Shown: one piece after another, positions 33,895 through 44,022 of the stretch
Numbering within the stretch: position 1 is the stretch's first letter
Layout: each line of letters begins with the position of its first letter
Assembly: GCA_009760855.2 (NCBI GenBank)
Contig: WPIO01000005.1
Span: 8,094,001 to 8,158,000, forward strand
Length of the DNA stretch: 64,000 nt
Direction: 5' to 3'
DNA from: Cristatella mucedo
Taxonomy: Eukaryota; Bryozoa; Phylactolaemata; Cristatellidae
Notes under the pieces: model-generated
The model's database searches: none
What the model saw: the letters and a program-made list of their open reading frames with translations, nothing else
What the model was told of the DNA's origin: nothing
Translations under genes and position numbers: made by a program

Positions 33895-34654
33895 TAATGC
33901 AGTCAAGCTGATCCGTGCAGTTGTGGAATCTCATCTAGGCTTGTGTAGCTCACTCCTTGAAGGTCTTGCTGCCTATGCCACTCGCCACACGTGGTGCTAA
34001 ATGGGGCAGCCAGGCTTGTCTATCGTTAGCGTTGCAACTGCCACAATGAACCAGCTTTTCATTAACAGTGGATCGACTTTAATCCGTGTCGTTTTGCTCA
34101 ATTTTAGGTCCCTTCATTTCTTTACCAATCTTGAATACACTCTCCAGGCTTCCTCTAGTACCACTTCTGATTCAGTTCGTTTGGCTGTACCCCTAATCGA
34201 GCTGGAATAACTTGGAGATTGGGCCTTCAGTTTGTGGCGAGCCGTGGTGGCACACTAGGTAAGGCGGTTGCTTTCACGACCTCGGTCCCTAGGTCGTGGG
34301 TTCGTGTCCTGCGGCGGGCGATCCATTATCGCCACTGCAAGCGGTGGCGACAGCCGTAAAGGCTCTTCCGTTGCTATAAAAAAAGGCTGTTTAATCAGCT
34401 AGGATTTTTTTTTTGTTTATGCTCCTAATGCCTGGAACTGGCTACCGACTGACGTAACGACATCCCCTGACTTGATGGCATTTAAATGGAAGTTAAGAAC
34501 CCACCTGCTTCTCCATCTTGAAGTATTGCCCTGTCCATATGAATTGTCCTTTAATGGGTGCTTGCTAAAATTGAGGGCCTAGTCACTAATAAGTGTATAT
34601 GCTTCCTTTCCGGCATACGTAAAAAGCCTGAAAAGAGATAGAGTTCTCTTTTGG

Positions 34655-34660
<6 letters not shown>
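33895..34660 (+). mobile_element. LINE A, diverged, split by a SINE B
   Basis: CAAGCTGATCCGTGCAGTTG to GGGCCTTCAGTTTGT on the left; GCTCCTAATGCCTGGAACTG to the tail AAAAGCCTGAAAAGAGATAG on the right. A SINE B at 34239-34413 sits between them. Confidence 0.75.
34239..34413 (+). mobile_element. SINE B, well preserved, inside LINE A
   Basis: Head GCCGTGGTGGCACACTAGG, hairpin around GACCTCGGTCCCTAGGTCG, B-box position GGGTTCGTGTCCTGC, core CACTGCAAGCGGTGG, then tail and poly-T end. TTTGT at both edges may be the target duplication. Confidence 0.85.

Positions 34661-34690
<30 letters not shown>
34653..34690. repeat. (TA)n microsatellite at a LINE A end
   Basis: A TA tract immediately follows the LINE tail. 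Confidence 0.9.
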
Positions 34691-34980
34691 TGTTTTCAGC
34701 CACAGTCCTGCCTCCAATTCCGATCCTCAAGTTCCAGCCGACCTTGTCTGCCATTGCTTGCTGCTGTGTTCCATGGTGTCCCTATTCATATCCAGTCGTG
34801 CTTCTCCTCTTGAGTTGAAGTCTGTGTGCTACAGCGTGGGCATCCAAAGCAGCACAGGCTTTCAGTTCGTTAGGGCTTGAGCTCATGGTCATGTGATCCT
34901 TACCCTCGGTGAGCACCGATTGATTTTTTCTTGTATTACAGTTTTTAACGTTCATAATAATTCGTGTGTATGTGTGTTCG

Positions 34981-34983
<3 letters not shown>

Positions 34984-35016
<33 letters not shown>
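34984..35016. repeat. (GT)n microsatellite
   Basis: A GT tract followed by TATATA-rich DNA to about 35130. Confidence 0.9.
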
Positions 35017-35019
<3 letters not shown>

Positions 35020-35129
35020 GTATACATGTATGTAACTGTATATATATATTTATATAAATGTATATATATTTTTATATGCCTGTATATATTTACATACAGG
35101 TTCATATGCAGTCAATAAATATATACGTT

Positions 35130-36130
35130 TATGCGTGATAGATCTCATATCCTGTGCGAGCTCATTCGGGCAGCTGCAAAGGACTTTCGAGGAAAGTAAA
35201 AACAGATGGATGAAGTCAGTCTAACGGACGGCAGAGGCCAAAACTGCCCACATCTGGCTCACCCTACCCCTCCCCTGACCTGCATAATGGACTGCCTGTC
35301 GCCATTGAAAGCGACAGCGTCCAAGCGGTCTGCGGCGATGTATAACTGTTCCGGTGCATAGTCGTGACTCACCCGACTTGCCCAAGCTAGGGTTAGCTGG
35401 AGTTAGGTCTTCCAACCCTGCTTCTGCGATTGCAGGCCAGCAGCATTCTAGCATTTGTAGTTGCGATCGATGCAGTGCAGTTGTGGTAGGATCCGTTCCC
35501 TCACGGTCGCTCTCAAAAAAATGCAGGTTATTTTTTATGTCTTAACGAGAGCCATCCTGCATCGTTCCGAGAAGTGTACCGGCATCTCTAGGCCCACACC
35601 GACAGATTTTCTCGTGACTAACCAAGTATTGGTATTGGGACGGCTCATGCCTAGCGCATGGGAGAATGTGCTGGGTTAGCACGAAATCAGAGCCGGACCA
35701 GCGAATGTGCAGGGAAGCGGCTACCCACCCCCCGGCACAAAAGAGCAGCTCTCACTTATATTCATGATCCATTATATCCTTATATCCATTCGGCTTCAGT
35801 AGGTTTTGACAGACAAAAGCGCCGGGAGCCACCAGAATGTGAGTGTAGCCTGGAAGATCAGCAGTAATCCATTATTCAAGCTGAGGCGAGCGAGCGATGA
35901 AGGTAATCCGACTGCGAGACCTACTAATACCTACCATTAAGACCTAAAATAGATGAAAGCGACAAAACTGACAAAACTTAGGACTGGCGAGTACGCCGAC
36001 TAATCCACTACATTAACCAAGAAGCAAGGCTGGTAGCCATGCGAAAGAATGCCGTCAGCTGAGGGTTTCAAGAAGATTTGCCGTCAGCCGAGGGTTCCAA
36101 GAGAATTAACGAGACGAGCGAACCTAATGC
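35130..36130. other. No gene seen
   Basis: The short open frames lack motifs or splice support; no repeat family was recognised. Confidence 0.4.
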
Positions 36131-36131
36131 C

Positions 36132-36287
36132 GAGCTGGCTTGGTCCAGCGGTTAAGGTGCTCGCCTCGACCAAGTTGTGGCTGAACTCATGGGCTCGAGC
36201 CCCGAGGCATATGTGAAGCGCCTTAATAGAGATTAAGTTCTCCTTGGCGCTATACAAATGAAATATATATATATATTATATATAATG
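36132..36287 (+). mobile_element. SINE A copy, well preserved
   Basis: Head GAGCTGGCTTGGTCCAGCGG, box GGGCTCGAGCCCC, tail GAAGCGCCTTAATAGAGATT and GCGCTATACAAATGAA, ending in TA repeats. Confidence 0.9.
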
Positions 36288-36454
36288 CACTCAAGGGTAG
36301 GTAGTGCGAGCGTGAATAACGATTTCACAAGTGAAGAGAAGCAAGAGACCGAAAAACGGCTAACGAAAGCGGCAACGAAAAACTACGTCTAACTTTGACT
36401 GCACAGCAAAATTGTTTCCTTAGTTTAATCTGCTAGCAGCTTATATCTTGTTAA

Positions 36455-36955
36455 TAATAATAATAATAATGCACTTGATAAAGTGCCCTCTGAGAACTTA
36501 ATCTCTCTCTCTAGGCGCTTTACATTTGCTGCAAAGGGAAATGCTATTGAAGGGTGAGTAAAATCATGCTTGATAAACAAACAAAATGGATAACGTGGTT
36601 AGGGGTGACATGCACAGGGTCAGCATCCAAATGTGGTTAGTGGCACCATGCACAGTGTCAGCACGCATAAGCACATCAAGGACGAATCCAGGGACCCACT
36701 AAATGCTGTCCTAAATAGGTGTTTTTAAAATTCTTTTTAAATGTGGTCAGGTCAGGGGATGTTCTGACGAAGGTCGGGAGGGAGCTCCAGGCTTTGGGAG
36801 CATACGAACTAAATGCACGGTCTTCAAAGGATGTGAGGTTTGTACGGGGGGGGGGTATTTTTAGGCTGTTGGATTCCGAAAAGCGGGTGGTACGATGCTT
36901 GGCCTGATGGGGTAGTATATCTGAGAGATAGGCTGGAGCCAAAGAATTATGTTGT
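36455..36955 (-). mobile_element. LINE A 3' fragment
   Basis: The minus-strand ORF end ([18 protein letters not shown] ... [18 protein letters not shown]) stays open over 88 codons; the UTR and TAA-repeat tail are at 36455. Confidence 0.9.
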
Positions 36956-36989
36956 GCTTAAGAGCTCGGCCTTTATGGTCTGAACAATA

Positions 36990-37090
36990 ACTATAAATAA
37001 AATTCATTGGTACAGAGTCCTAAGAGAACCGTACCTCTATTTAGGCGCTTCACATAAGCCACGAGGCTCGAGCCCACGACCTCGGTCATT
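36990..37090 (-). mobile_element. SINE A, head missing
   Basis: The tail (AAAATTCATTGGTACAGAG) and box (GGCTCGAGCCCACGACC) are present; it ends abruptly at the next element. Confidence 0.7.
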
Positions 37091-37094
37091 AATA

Positions 37095-37312
37095 ATATAA
37101 CAGTAATAGCGATATTGTATTTGTATAGCGCCCTCGGAGAACTGAATCTATATGTAGGCATTTTACAGATGCTGTATGGAAAGCATTACCTAATGGTTGG
37201 TGGTAATCAGCAGGCACGGTGTAAGCACGCACTTACATTAAATACATTCATTTTGCACCTCGGTTGTCTAGGCGAGCGCTTTAACCGCTGGACCATCGCT
37301 AGCGATCGCAGA
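37095..37312 (-). mobile_element. Long-tailed SINE: tRNA-like head plus extended LINE A 3' region
   Basis: On the minus strand a tRNA-like head (GATGGTCCAGCGGTTAAAGC then GCTCGCC) leads into about 150 bases that follow the LINE A 3' UTR (ACCAACCATTAGGTAATGCT, CATACAGCATCTGTAAAATG) and its tail (GATTCAGTTCTCCGAGGGCG). Confidence 0.6.
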
Positions 37313-38330
37313 CCTGCGGTCACTTGCGATTCTCGTCTGAAAACCCGAGCTCTTGGAAACATTGCCGACGAAAACCGATACAGCTAAGACCTGTTTAAAG
37401 CTGATCTGTTTGTTTATTGACCCTATTGCATAAGAAATTACGTGCCTCTGAAAATCTAAAGGCTAGTCTCTTCAGGCTGGGTTAGCCGGCAGGCGGCTCC
37501 GTCTGATACCCTGGCGGCTAGTAACCTGCATATTAGTTATGATTGAGCGTACCCTTTATCTCTCCGTTATCGTAGTTCAAATGCATTCCTAGATGTTATT
37601 GCTGTTGCTAAGATCCATGAATTACGCATTACCAAAAGAAAATCTTCCAGGAGGTTCTGGATACCGCGATTCCAGGTGGAGTGGCTCTTTCTGGTTTTTA
37701 ATCCGTAGGGCCTCGTGCCACGTAAGGCACTTGCCCTGGCGCAGGCTTATAGACTACTACTAATCTGCCCACTATAAGCTGCCGCTTTCAGAGCCCCGTT
37801 GTGGCTGTGTATACTTTAACCGCACACCACCAGTGCAGCATTTCAGTCTTTCAGCGGGGGGGGGGGGAGCCGGGGAAGACAGACGCTTCCGGTACAAGTC
37901 CGGTCGGGCTACGAGGCGCCACCCAGTGGCCCATCCTCTCTCACCTCGCTAATACAGCAAAGAAAAGGCAGACGTCTTTCGGAACGACAGCCTCTGTAGC
38001 TACCACCGGCTTTATTCCTGGCGATGCAATCGATCTTTTTGAGACAGGAACCTCACAACTTTCATAAGGAAATGATTTCGGACTCTGCTCTGAAGAACCT
38101 CTGTGGGACGCTTTCCGATCTTATAGTGGTGCCCGCGGTGTCCGGTCTCGCCGAGGACGTGTCTAGTCTACTATATCAACCTGTGCGACCTATTATGATT
38201 CGGCCAGTGTCAACTGCCAAGGCCTAACGTTTGTTTGGCATGTTAAACTTATCTAGAGACCCTTCGAACGATAGTGGGTACGAATTACCACGACACCATG
38301 CTTTAGTATCTGCCTGTCATCAGAGAACCC
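37313..38330. other. No gene seen
   Basis: A G homopolymer lies at about 37855-37867. The open frame at 37801-38067 has no recognisable motif. Confidence 0.4.
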
Positions 38331-38334
38331 TCTA

Positions 38335-39355
38335 AAGCACGGGCTCGGTTTTTGGTCCACTTCTTTTCACTATTTATAATATTTCTCTTTCAGATGTGGT
38401 CGCCAAGCACAGGCTAGGCTTTAATTTCTACGCAAATGACACGCAGCTGCATCTATGCTCTGATCCCTTCAAGCCTACCAGTATGTCGAACTCTCTCAAA
38501 TCCCTTACTGCATGTACTGCTGACATTCACACTGGATGGCAACAAACTTTCTCCAATTGGATGGCAATGAAACCAGTTTACCTTTTATGGGAAAGCCTAG
38601 GTTCTCTCGGAAATTGGAAAACCTATTATGTCGGTTTTGCCTAAATATCTCATGTAGTCTCAGAGCGAAATGTGGGTGTCGCGTTCCAAAATTATCGTTC
38701 CCTAGCCCGTGCAAAAATTCGGTCCAGCTGAGACAGAAAGGGATCCCTGGCTGGTTCATGCGTTTCTAGCGTCTCTTCTCAGCTTCTGTAGCTCACTACT
38801 TGCAGCTGGTCCTGCCTCTTGCGAAGTTCAAAGTTAGTGCAAAACTCGAAAGCTGTGCTTACCTGTCGTGAGCCTATTGGTATGATACGCTACTCCTCAC
38901 CGACCAATCACTGGCTGCCCAATAAAGCAGCCCGTCGACTTCAAGTCTCTGTCACTAGCGTTTAGGTCTTCGTCACTCTCTCGCTCCAGCCTATCTATTA
39001 GAGCTGCTTGCCAATTATTCTAGGCAGCGCACAGCCCACTCTTGTGACTCAAATCATCTAGCCGTGCCTCGAACCAACCTCTAACTCATAAGAGGCTGTG
39101 CTTTGCTGTCCATACGACCCTGAAGCCTGGAACTCACTACCGACGGACGTCGCGACATCCCGTGACTTGATGACGTTTAAATTAATACTAAAGACGCACC
39201 TGTTATGCGAAGCATTCGCTGAGATCTAGTGAATTGACCTTTATGCGCTATTGCGTACTTACGCTGTGCATCTTGTAAGTGACCATATCGACACGCTTCT
39301 TGTGCAGCAAACATAAAGTCGCTAGAAAGAGATCGGGTTTCTGAGGGTGCTAAAA
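38335..39355 (+). mobile_element. LINE A, RT core to tail, broken
   Basis: Reads VFGPLLFTIY, LGFNFYANDTQLHL (catalytic YADD changed to YAND) and, after frameshifts, pieces of thumb and ORF end to the tail near 39310-39355. Confidence 0.8.
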
Positions 39356-39359
39356 ACGG

Positions 39360-40030
39360 CGAAGAGCTACGGGGGTGGCAGGAGTGGCAATTGCCACCCC
39401 TGGTGGGAGCCGAGTCCGACACCCACCGGTCGGGCGGCCAGCGGCCGCGCTTTGGCGGCGGCCTGTAGTGCGTAGCATCTGTTCGATTTCGGTAACCATC
39501 AATATCTGGAAAGAATTCCGAAGAACTAATAAAAAGTGAGGCGCCTCTTACCCCGGCCGCTGGAGGGTAGTCGGCGCTGCGTGCAAGCGTTCTGAGCGCC
39601 GGATTCAATGCCACATGTCGGATTAGTCATGCTACAGCATCACTCTTGACATCGCATCAAATTTGCTCATGCCTTTCTCCAGCGCCAGGCTTCACGGTAA
39701 GCCGGCCGGAAATTTCGAAGAATGACCTCAACATTTTTTTGGTAGCCTCTTGCTATGTATATAGATAACCATGGTTATAGACGCCGCCCAGAGCCCGTAG
39801 ATAAGATGGTGGCCTTTCTCGAAACTAAATCGTTAATTAAAGTGACGCAGCAATTTGTATCGCCTGCAGCTAACGCGTAACGCCCTTCAGCCGCTTTAGA
39901 AATGAGGCTGCTGAATCTGCTGCTACTCGACTTTTACGTCGCCAAAGTGTCGAAAGGCTCTGAGTCTGTCAGGTTATTTAATCAAAATTGTATACCTCGT
40001 CAGCTACAAACTACCGAAGAAAACGAGGAA
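39360..40030. other. No gene seen
   Basis: GC-rich start (39360-39620) then ordinary sequence. The minus-strand frame 39177-39614 overlaps the LINE and has no motif. Confidence 0.4.
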
Positions 40031-40035
40031 CGTGC

Positions 40036-41325
40036 AGTTCTGCTCTGCAGTGGTTCAGGTCCTATCTCAGTGTGAGACTCCGGAGTTTTGACGTGAATGG
40101 ACAAAGTTCATCTGAGGTACCTTTGAAATATGGAGTACCTCAGGGCTCCGTGCTAGGTCCGATTCTTTTCACGGTTTATACTCTCCCTCTTGCTGATGTG
40201 ATTGCCAAGCACAATCTAGGCTTTCACTTCTATGCAGATGACACTCAGTTGTACCTTTCCTTTGATCCCTCCCAGCCTTCGAGCATCTCAAATTCTCTCA
40301 ACTCACTTGCTGCATGTATTGATGACATCCGCACATGGATGGCAGCAAATTTTGTAAAACTAAATGACGATAAAACGAACTTACTAGTTATGGGCAAACC
40401 CAGTGTGGTTCGCAAATTGGAAAGGCTGACGCTCAAAATTGGCTCTGCCAGCATATCTCCAGTTGAATCAGCTCAAAATCTAGGTGCCATATTCCAAAGC
40501 GACCTCTCGTTAGACGACCATATCAGCTCCACGGTCAAATCTGCCTATTTTCAGCGTCATGACATTGCTTAAATTCGGGCTTGTTTAGATAAGAATACCA
40601 CGTCCAAGTTGGTCCATGCATTCGTGACATCCCGTCTCGACTTCTGCAACTCACTGCTTGTTGGCCTATCGGCATGTGCAATCAGGCGATTACAGCTGGT
40701 GCAAAACTCTGCAGCTAGGCTTGTCTGTCGTGAGCGTCGCAGTTGCCACATTACTCCACTTCTCGCCGACCTGCACTAGCTACCAGTCAAGCAACGGATT
40801 GACTTCAAGGTTTTGTCACTCAATTTTAGGTCACTTCATTCTTTGGCTTTAGCCTATCTCTGAGATATACTCCCCCATCAGGCCAAGCATCGTACCACCC
40901 ACTTTTCGGAATCCAACAGTCCACAAATACCTCGTACAAACCTCAAATCCTTTGGAGACCGTGCATTTAGTTCGTACGCTCCCAAACCTGGAACTCCCTC
41001 CCGACCTGCGTCAGAACATCCCCTGACCTGACCACATTTAAAAAAAATTTAAAAAACACCTATTTAGGACAGCATTTAGTGGGTCCTTGTGATTCGTCCT
41101 TGATGTGCTTATTCGTCCTGACACTGTGCATGCTGCCACTAACCACATTTGCATGCTGACCCTGTGCATGTTACCCCTAACCATGTTATTCATTTTGTTT
41201 GTTTATCAAGCATGATTTTACTCACCATTCAATTGCATTTCCCTTTGCAGCAAATGTAAAGCGCCTAGAGAGAGATTGAGTTCTCTGAGGGCGCTTTATC
41301 AAGTGTATTATTATTATTATTATTC
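40036..41325 (+). mobile_element. LINE A, best RT fragment
   Basis: An open stretch of about 180 codons gives RT motifs YGVPQGSVLGPILFTVYTLP, FHFYADDTQLYL and LNDDKTNLLVMGKP. The catalytic YADD is intact. The frame breaks near 40572, then the thumb ([18 protein letters not shown]), ORF end, UTR and tail follow in other frames. The 5' part (endonuclease, RT fingers) is missing, as usual for 5'-truncated LINEs. Not active. Confidence 0.92.
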
Positions 41326-41879
41326 TTTCTGCTTTGCATGCATCAATTGACAAGACTAACGAGCCAACAGCGTTAAGCTCTAGACCTCCCAAGGTCAACC
41401 TGGCCCCATTCATTAACAGAAAGTAACGCTTTCCCACCGCGCCCGCCAATTATCGTAATGCGTCGTTCTCCTCATAAATGCCAGACGGGAGCGCATGCAC
41501 TGATCGTGCTTGCCGAGCACGGTCGGCACTTGGTGGTAAAAAGCACAATCGATTTATTTCGAGACGCCAAGGATCAAAGCATGCATCCGGCAGTTTCATG
41601 GGGTAACGACAGAGGACTTCACAGCAGACACCGAGAAGCTTCCGACGGACGAACTTACAAGTAAAAAGGTCTCATGTTAACAACATCGGCCTCAGCCAGG
41701 TCGGTAAAAATCGGGAGGGGGAGGGCTTGAGCTGGAGTTGGAGCAGGCTTCGGTCGCATATGCAGGACATTCTGTGCACTGCCTACCTGTCGACACCGAC
41801 GCGGATGCATGGAGTGGTCAGCTCCGGCTCAGCTTCAGCCACTAGCCCAGTATGGCGGAGCCATCAGGCATGTGGTGCA
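41326..41879. other. No gene seen
   Basis: One small open frame (41458-41664) shows no motif. Confidence 0.4.
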
Positions 41880-42045
41880 GTGTAACGTAATGGATCTCCG
41901 CCCAAGTCGACAAAGCCACAAACACTAAGTGGTGTTGCGTAGGTGGTGTTGCGCATTTTAGTTTTCTATTAAGAATTCAAAGCTTAAGCGGCTTTCGGTA
42001 TGCATACGTTAGCCAACCGACTTCATCTCAAGAAACTAAAGTAGT
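41880..42045 (-). mobile_element. LINE family B 3' tail, diverged
   Basis: GTAACGTAATGGATCTCCG, GTTGCGTAGGTGGTG and TTAAGCGGCTTTCGGTATGC follow the order of the tails at 9727 and 28877. Confidence 0.6.
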
Positions 42046-42217
42046 ATGAGTAAAGAGAATTAGGAGCTGACACAAACACCGTAGTGGACTCTAGCTATAC
42101 GTGTATTCTTAATCGGGCCGACGTACCTTCGCTCTCCTGGGTCAACGGCAGACGACCGCCCAGACCGGCGTCTACGTTCGCGTTCGCTGGGCAGCGTCAG
42201 CATTAAAATGATTGCCG

Positions 42218-42323
42218 CACTGGTTTAGCTCAGTGGTTAAGGTGCTCGCCTCGACTAAAGTCAAGGTGAATGTGTTTGATGACCGAGGTCGTGGGCTCGA
42301 GCCCATAGCCTATGTGAAGCGCC

Positions 42324-42394
<71 letters not shown>
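42218..42394 (+). mobile_element. SINE A (longer-middle subfamily) ending in (TA)n
   Basis: Head CACTGGTTTAGCTCAGTGG, middle AAGGTGAATGTGTTTGATG, box GGGCTCGAGCCC, tail GTGAAGCGCCTGAATA, then about 66 bases of TA. Confidence 0.85.
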
Positions 42395-42396
<2 letters not shown>

Positions 42397-42539
42397 GATC
42401 CCATGGCCCCGAATCACTTTTCCCAGAGGCTTGCTATATAATCGAATTACAGCAAATGACCGAGAATGAACGCTTTCCTTGCGGAACTGCACAGGTCTGC
42501 TGGACGAGACATGACCACCACACGACACAGATTTCGCGA

Positions 42540-42800
42540 CTGGACAAGGACGACCTGAACTATGCCAGTACCTCGTCTGCCAGGGTGATCATTGTTCTCA
42601 ATCGTTCAAGTAGGATACCACGATCGACAGTGTCGAAGGCAGTTGATAGATCCAGCAGAGCAAGGGCGGTGACATTCCCATCATCATTGTTGCATAGGAT
42701 GCCGTTGGTTACACGGAGATCAGTTTCAGTGGAGTGGTGTCGCATGAACCTGACTGAAAATTGTTCTGACAATTTGATGATGAGGAAGAAGGGAAACTGA
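42540..42800 (-). mobile_element. LINE RT fragment (N-terminal palm)
   Basis: The minus strand reads HHSTETDLRVTNGI, a short spacer, then TALALLDLSTAFDTVDRGIL, the RT region 2 motif of L2/CR1-type elements. Which family it belongs to is unclear; it may be family B. Confidence 0.75.
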
Positions 42801-43113
42801 GCTGTAGTTTGCTAGCATCGCCGAATCCAATTCTGACTTTTAAGTATCGGTCGAACTGGCAAGTGTGTAGGTATGCGTCTTGCTGAATAGCAAGCGACTT
42901 TCGAGAACGCTCGCACTAAACAGTATTCGACAACGCTGTATTATTAACTGGGGTACAGACGCTAACTCAAGCAGCTACTGTCAGTCATCTACGACTCAGG
43001 AGCGCTGTACTCCGATTGGCTAGCGTCTTGGCTTCCGCCAAGCAGCAGGAACGCGGCACTCGGATACGCTGGCCCGGTCCGGGGCCCCAAACCTTGTCCC
43101 CAGCACACGACAA

Positions 43114-43172
43114 CAGTTAAGCGGCGGCACTACATTAGGCTAGGGTAAACACTCTCACATAAAGCTCGCTTT
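43114..43172 (+). mobile_element. MITE-like end, second copy
   Basis: CAGTTAAGCGGCGGCACTAC followed by TAGGGTAAACACTCTCACAT and AAAGCTCGCT matches the right end of the element at 43390-43624; the left end is not clear. Confidence 0.45.
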
Positions 43173-43389
43173 CATAATCGCTTCATTTCTCCCTCATTAC
43201 TCCTAGCCAATATGCATGCTAGCTTAAGGGATAGCGTACTCCTGGCACCATCTAGGCGGTCCTTGTAGGCGACGGGGCCCGGCGGCAAGCCGCTCGGAGT
43301 CTTGCACCGCAGGGTCTTGCACCACAGGTGGTACAGGCCAAGTAAGGCTCAGCTGGTGACTAAACATTGAGCTAGTAAGGAGGGAGGAA

Positions 43390-43624
43390 TGTAGCGATCT
43401 TTGTGTGAGATTGTGTACCCTAACCAATGGCAGCGCAGCCGCCACGTGTGGTATTAGGCGGGGGGGGGGGGCGCTGACCTTGGCTAGCGAATCAGAGCGC
43501 AGCGTTACTGCTGCTAGGTGCGAGCCAAGCCATGGTCAGGGGCCCCAGCCTAGTACCAGCATACCGCCAGTTAAGCGGCGGCATTGCCATAAGCTGGGTA
43601 CACACTTACATAACGATCACTACA
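43390..43624. mobile_element. MITE-like element with ~50-bp terminal inverted repeats
   Basis: Left end TGTAGCGATCTTTGTGTGAG, then ATTGTGTACCC and AATGGCAGCGCAGCCGCC. The reverse complement of the right end reads TGTAGTGATCGTTATGTAAG, then TGTGTACCC and ATGGCAATGCCGCC. Length 235 bases, no coding capacity. I see no clear target duplication. Confidence 0.6.
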
Positions 43625-43944
43625 AAACGATGCCAATTTGAGACTTTGGAACGACCTTGTTATCCGGAGAAATATTAAGAACCTGCGTTATGTCATGACT
43701 AAGTTGATCTGCCAACGAAGACCCGAGCAGAGATGGGTCTTCAGGAGACGAGCTCTTACACAGCTATACTTTATTAAGCTAGCTTTCGTATGCAGGTAAC
43801 TGGGGAGAAATTTCTTGAGTAAGGTCACAAATTGCAACTTAAGAATTTTTATAGTCGACGACTTATTGTAGACATGCATAAGTGCAATTTTTCAACGAAG
43901 GTGGAAAACTAATCGGCCTAGCCGCGAATAACCAGTAAGTGAGA

Positions 43945-44022
43945 CCTAAGGTATACTCAGCTGATAAGAACACATACTACACTTTGATCTTAGCCATAAG
44001 GCCTAAGAGTTGAAAAGCGAAT
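43945..44022 (-). ncRNA. U2 spliceosomal snRNA-like sequence (5' domain; possible variant or pseudogene)
   Basis: On the minus strand the run GGCTAAGATCAAAGTGTAG, followed by TATGTGTTCTTATCAG, matches the metazoan U2 snRNA 5' region almost base for base, including the GUAGUA that pairs with the intron branch site. The stem I hairpin can form as CUUAGGCC-UUAU-GGCUAAG, although the bases before it differ from the usual AUCGCUUCUCGG start. After the ATCAG of stem II the sequence departs from U2; a weak CUGAG/CUUAG hairpin can be drawn, and I see no clear Sm site or 3' stem-loops within the ~190 bases expected. It may be a divergent U2 gene (then about 43835-44022) or a truncated pseudogene. Confidence 0.6.

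Noticed and set aside
40036-40572. A host reverse transcriptase gene
   Set aside because: The frame is 5'-truncated, breaks after 40572, and is followed by the LINE A UTR and tail; it is a dead retrotransposon copy.
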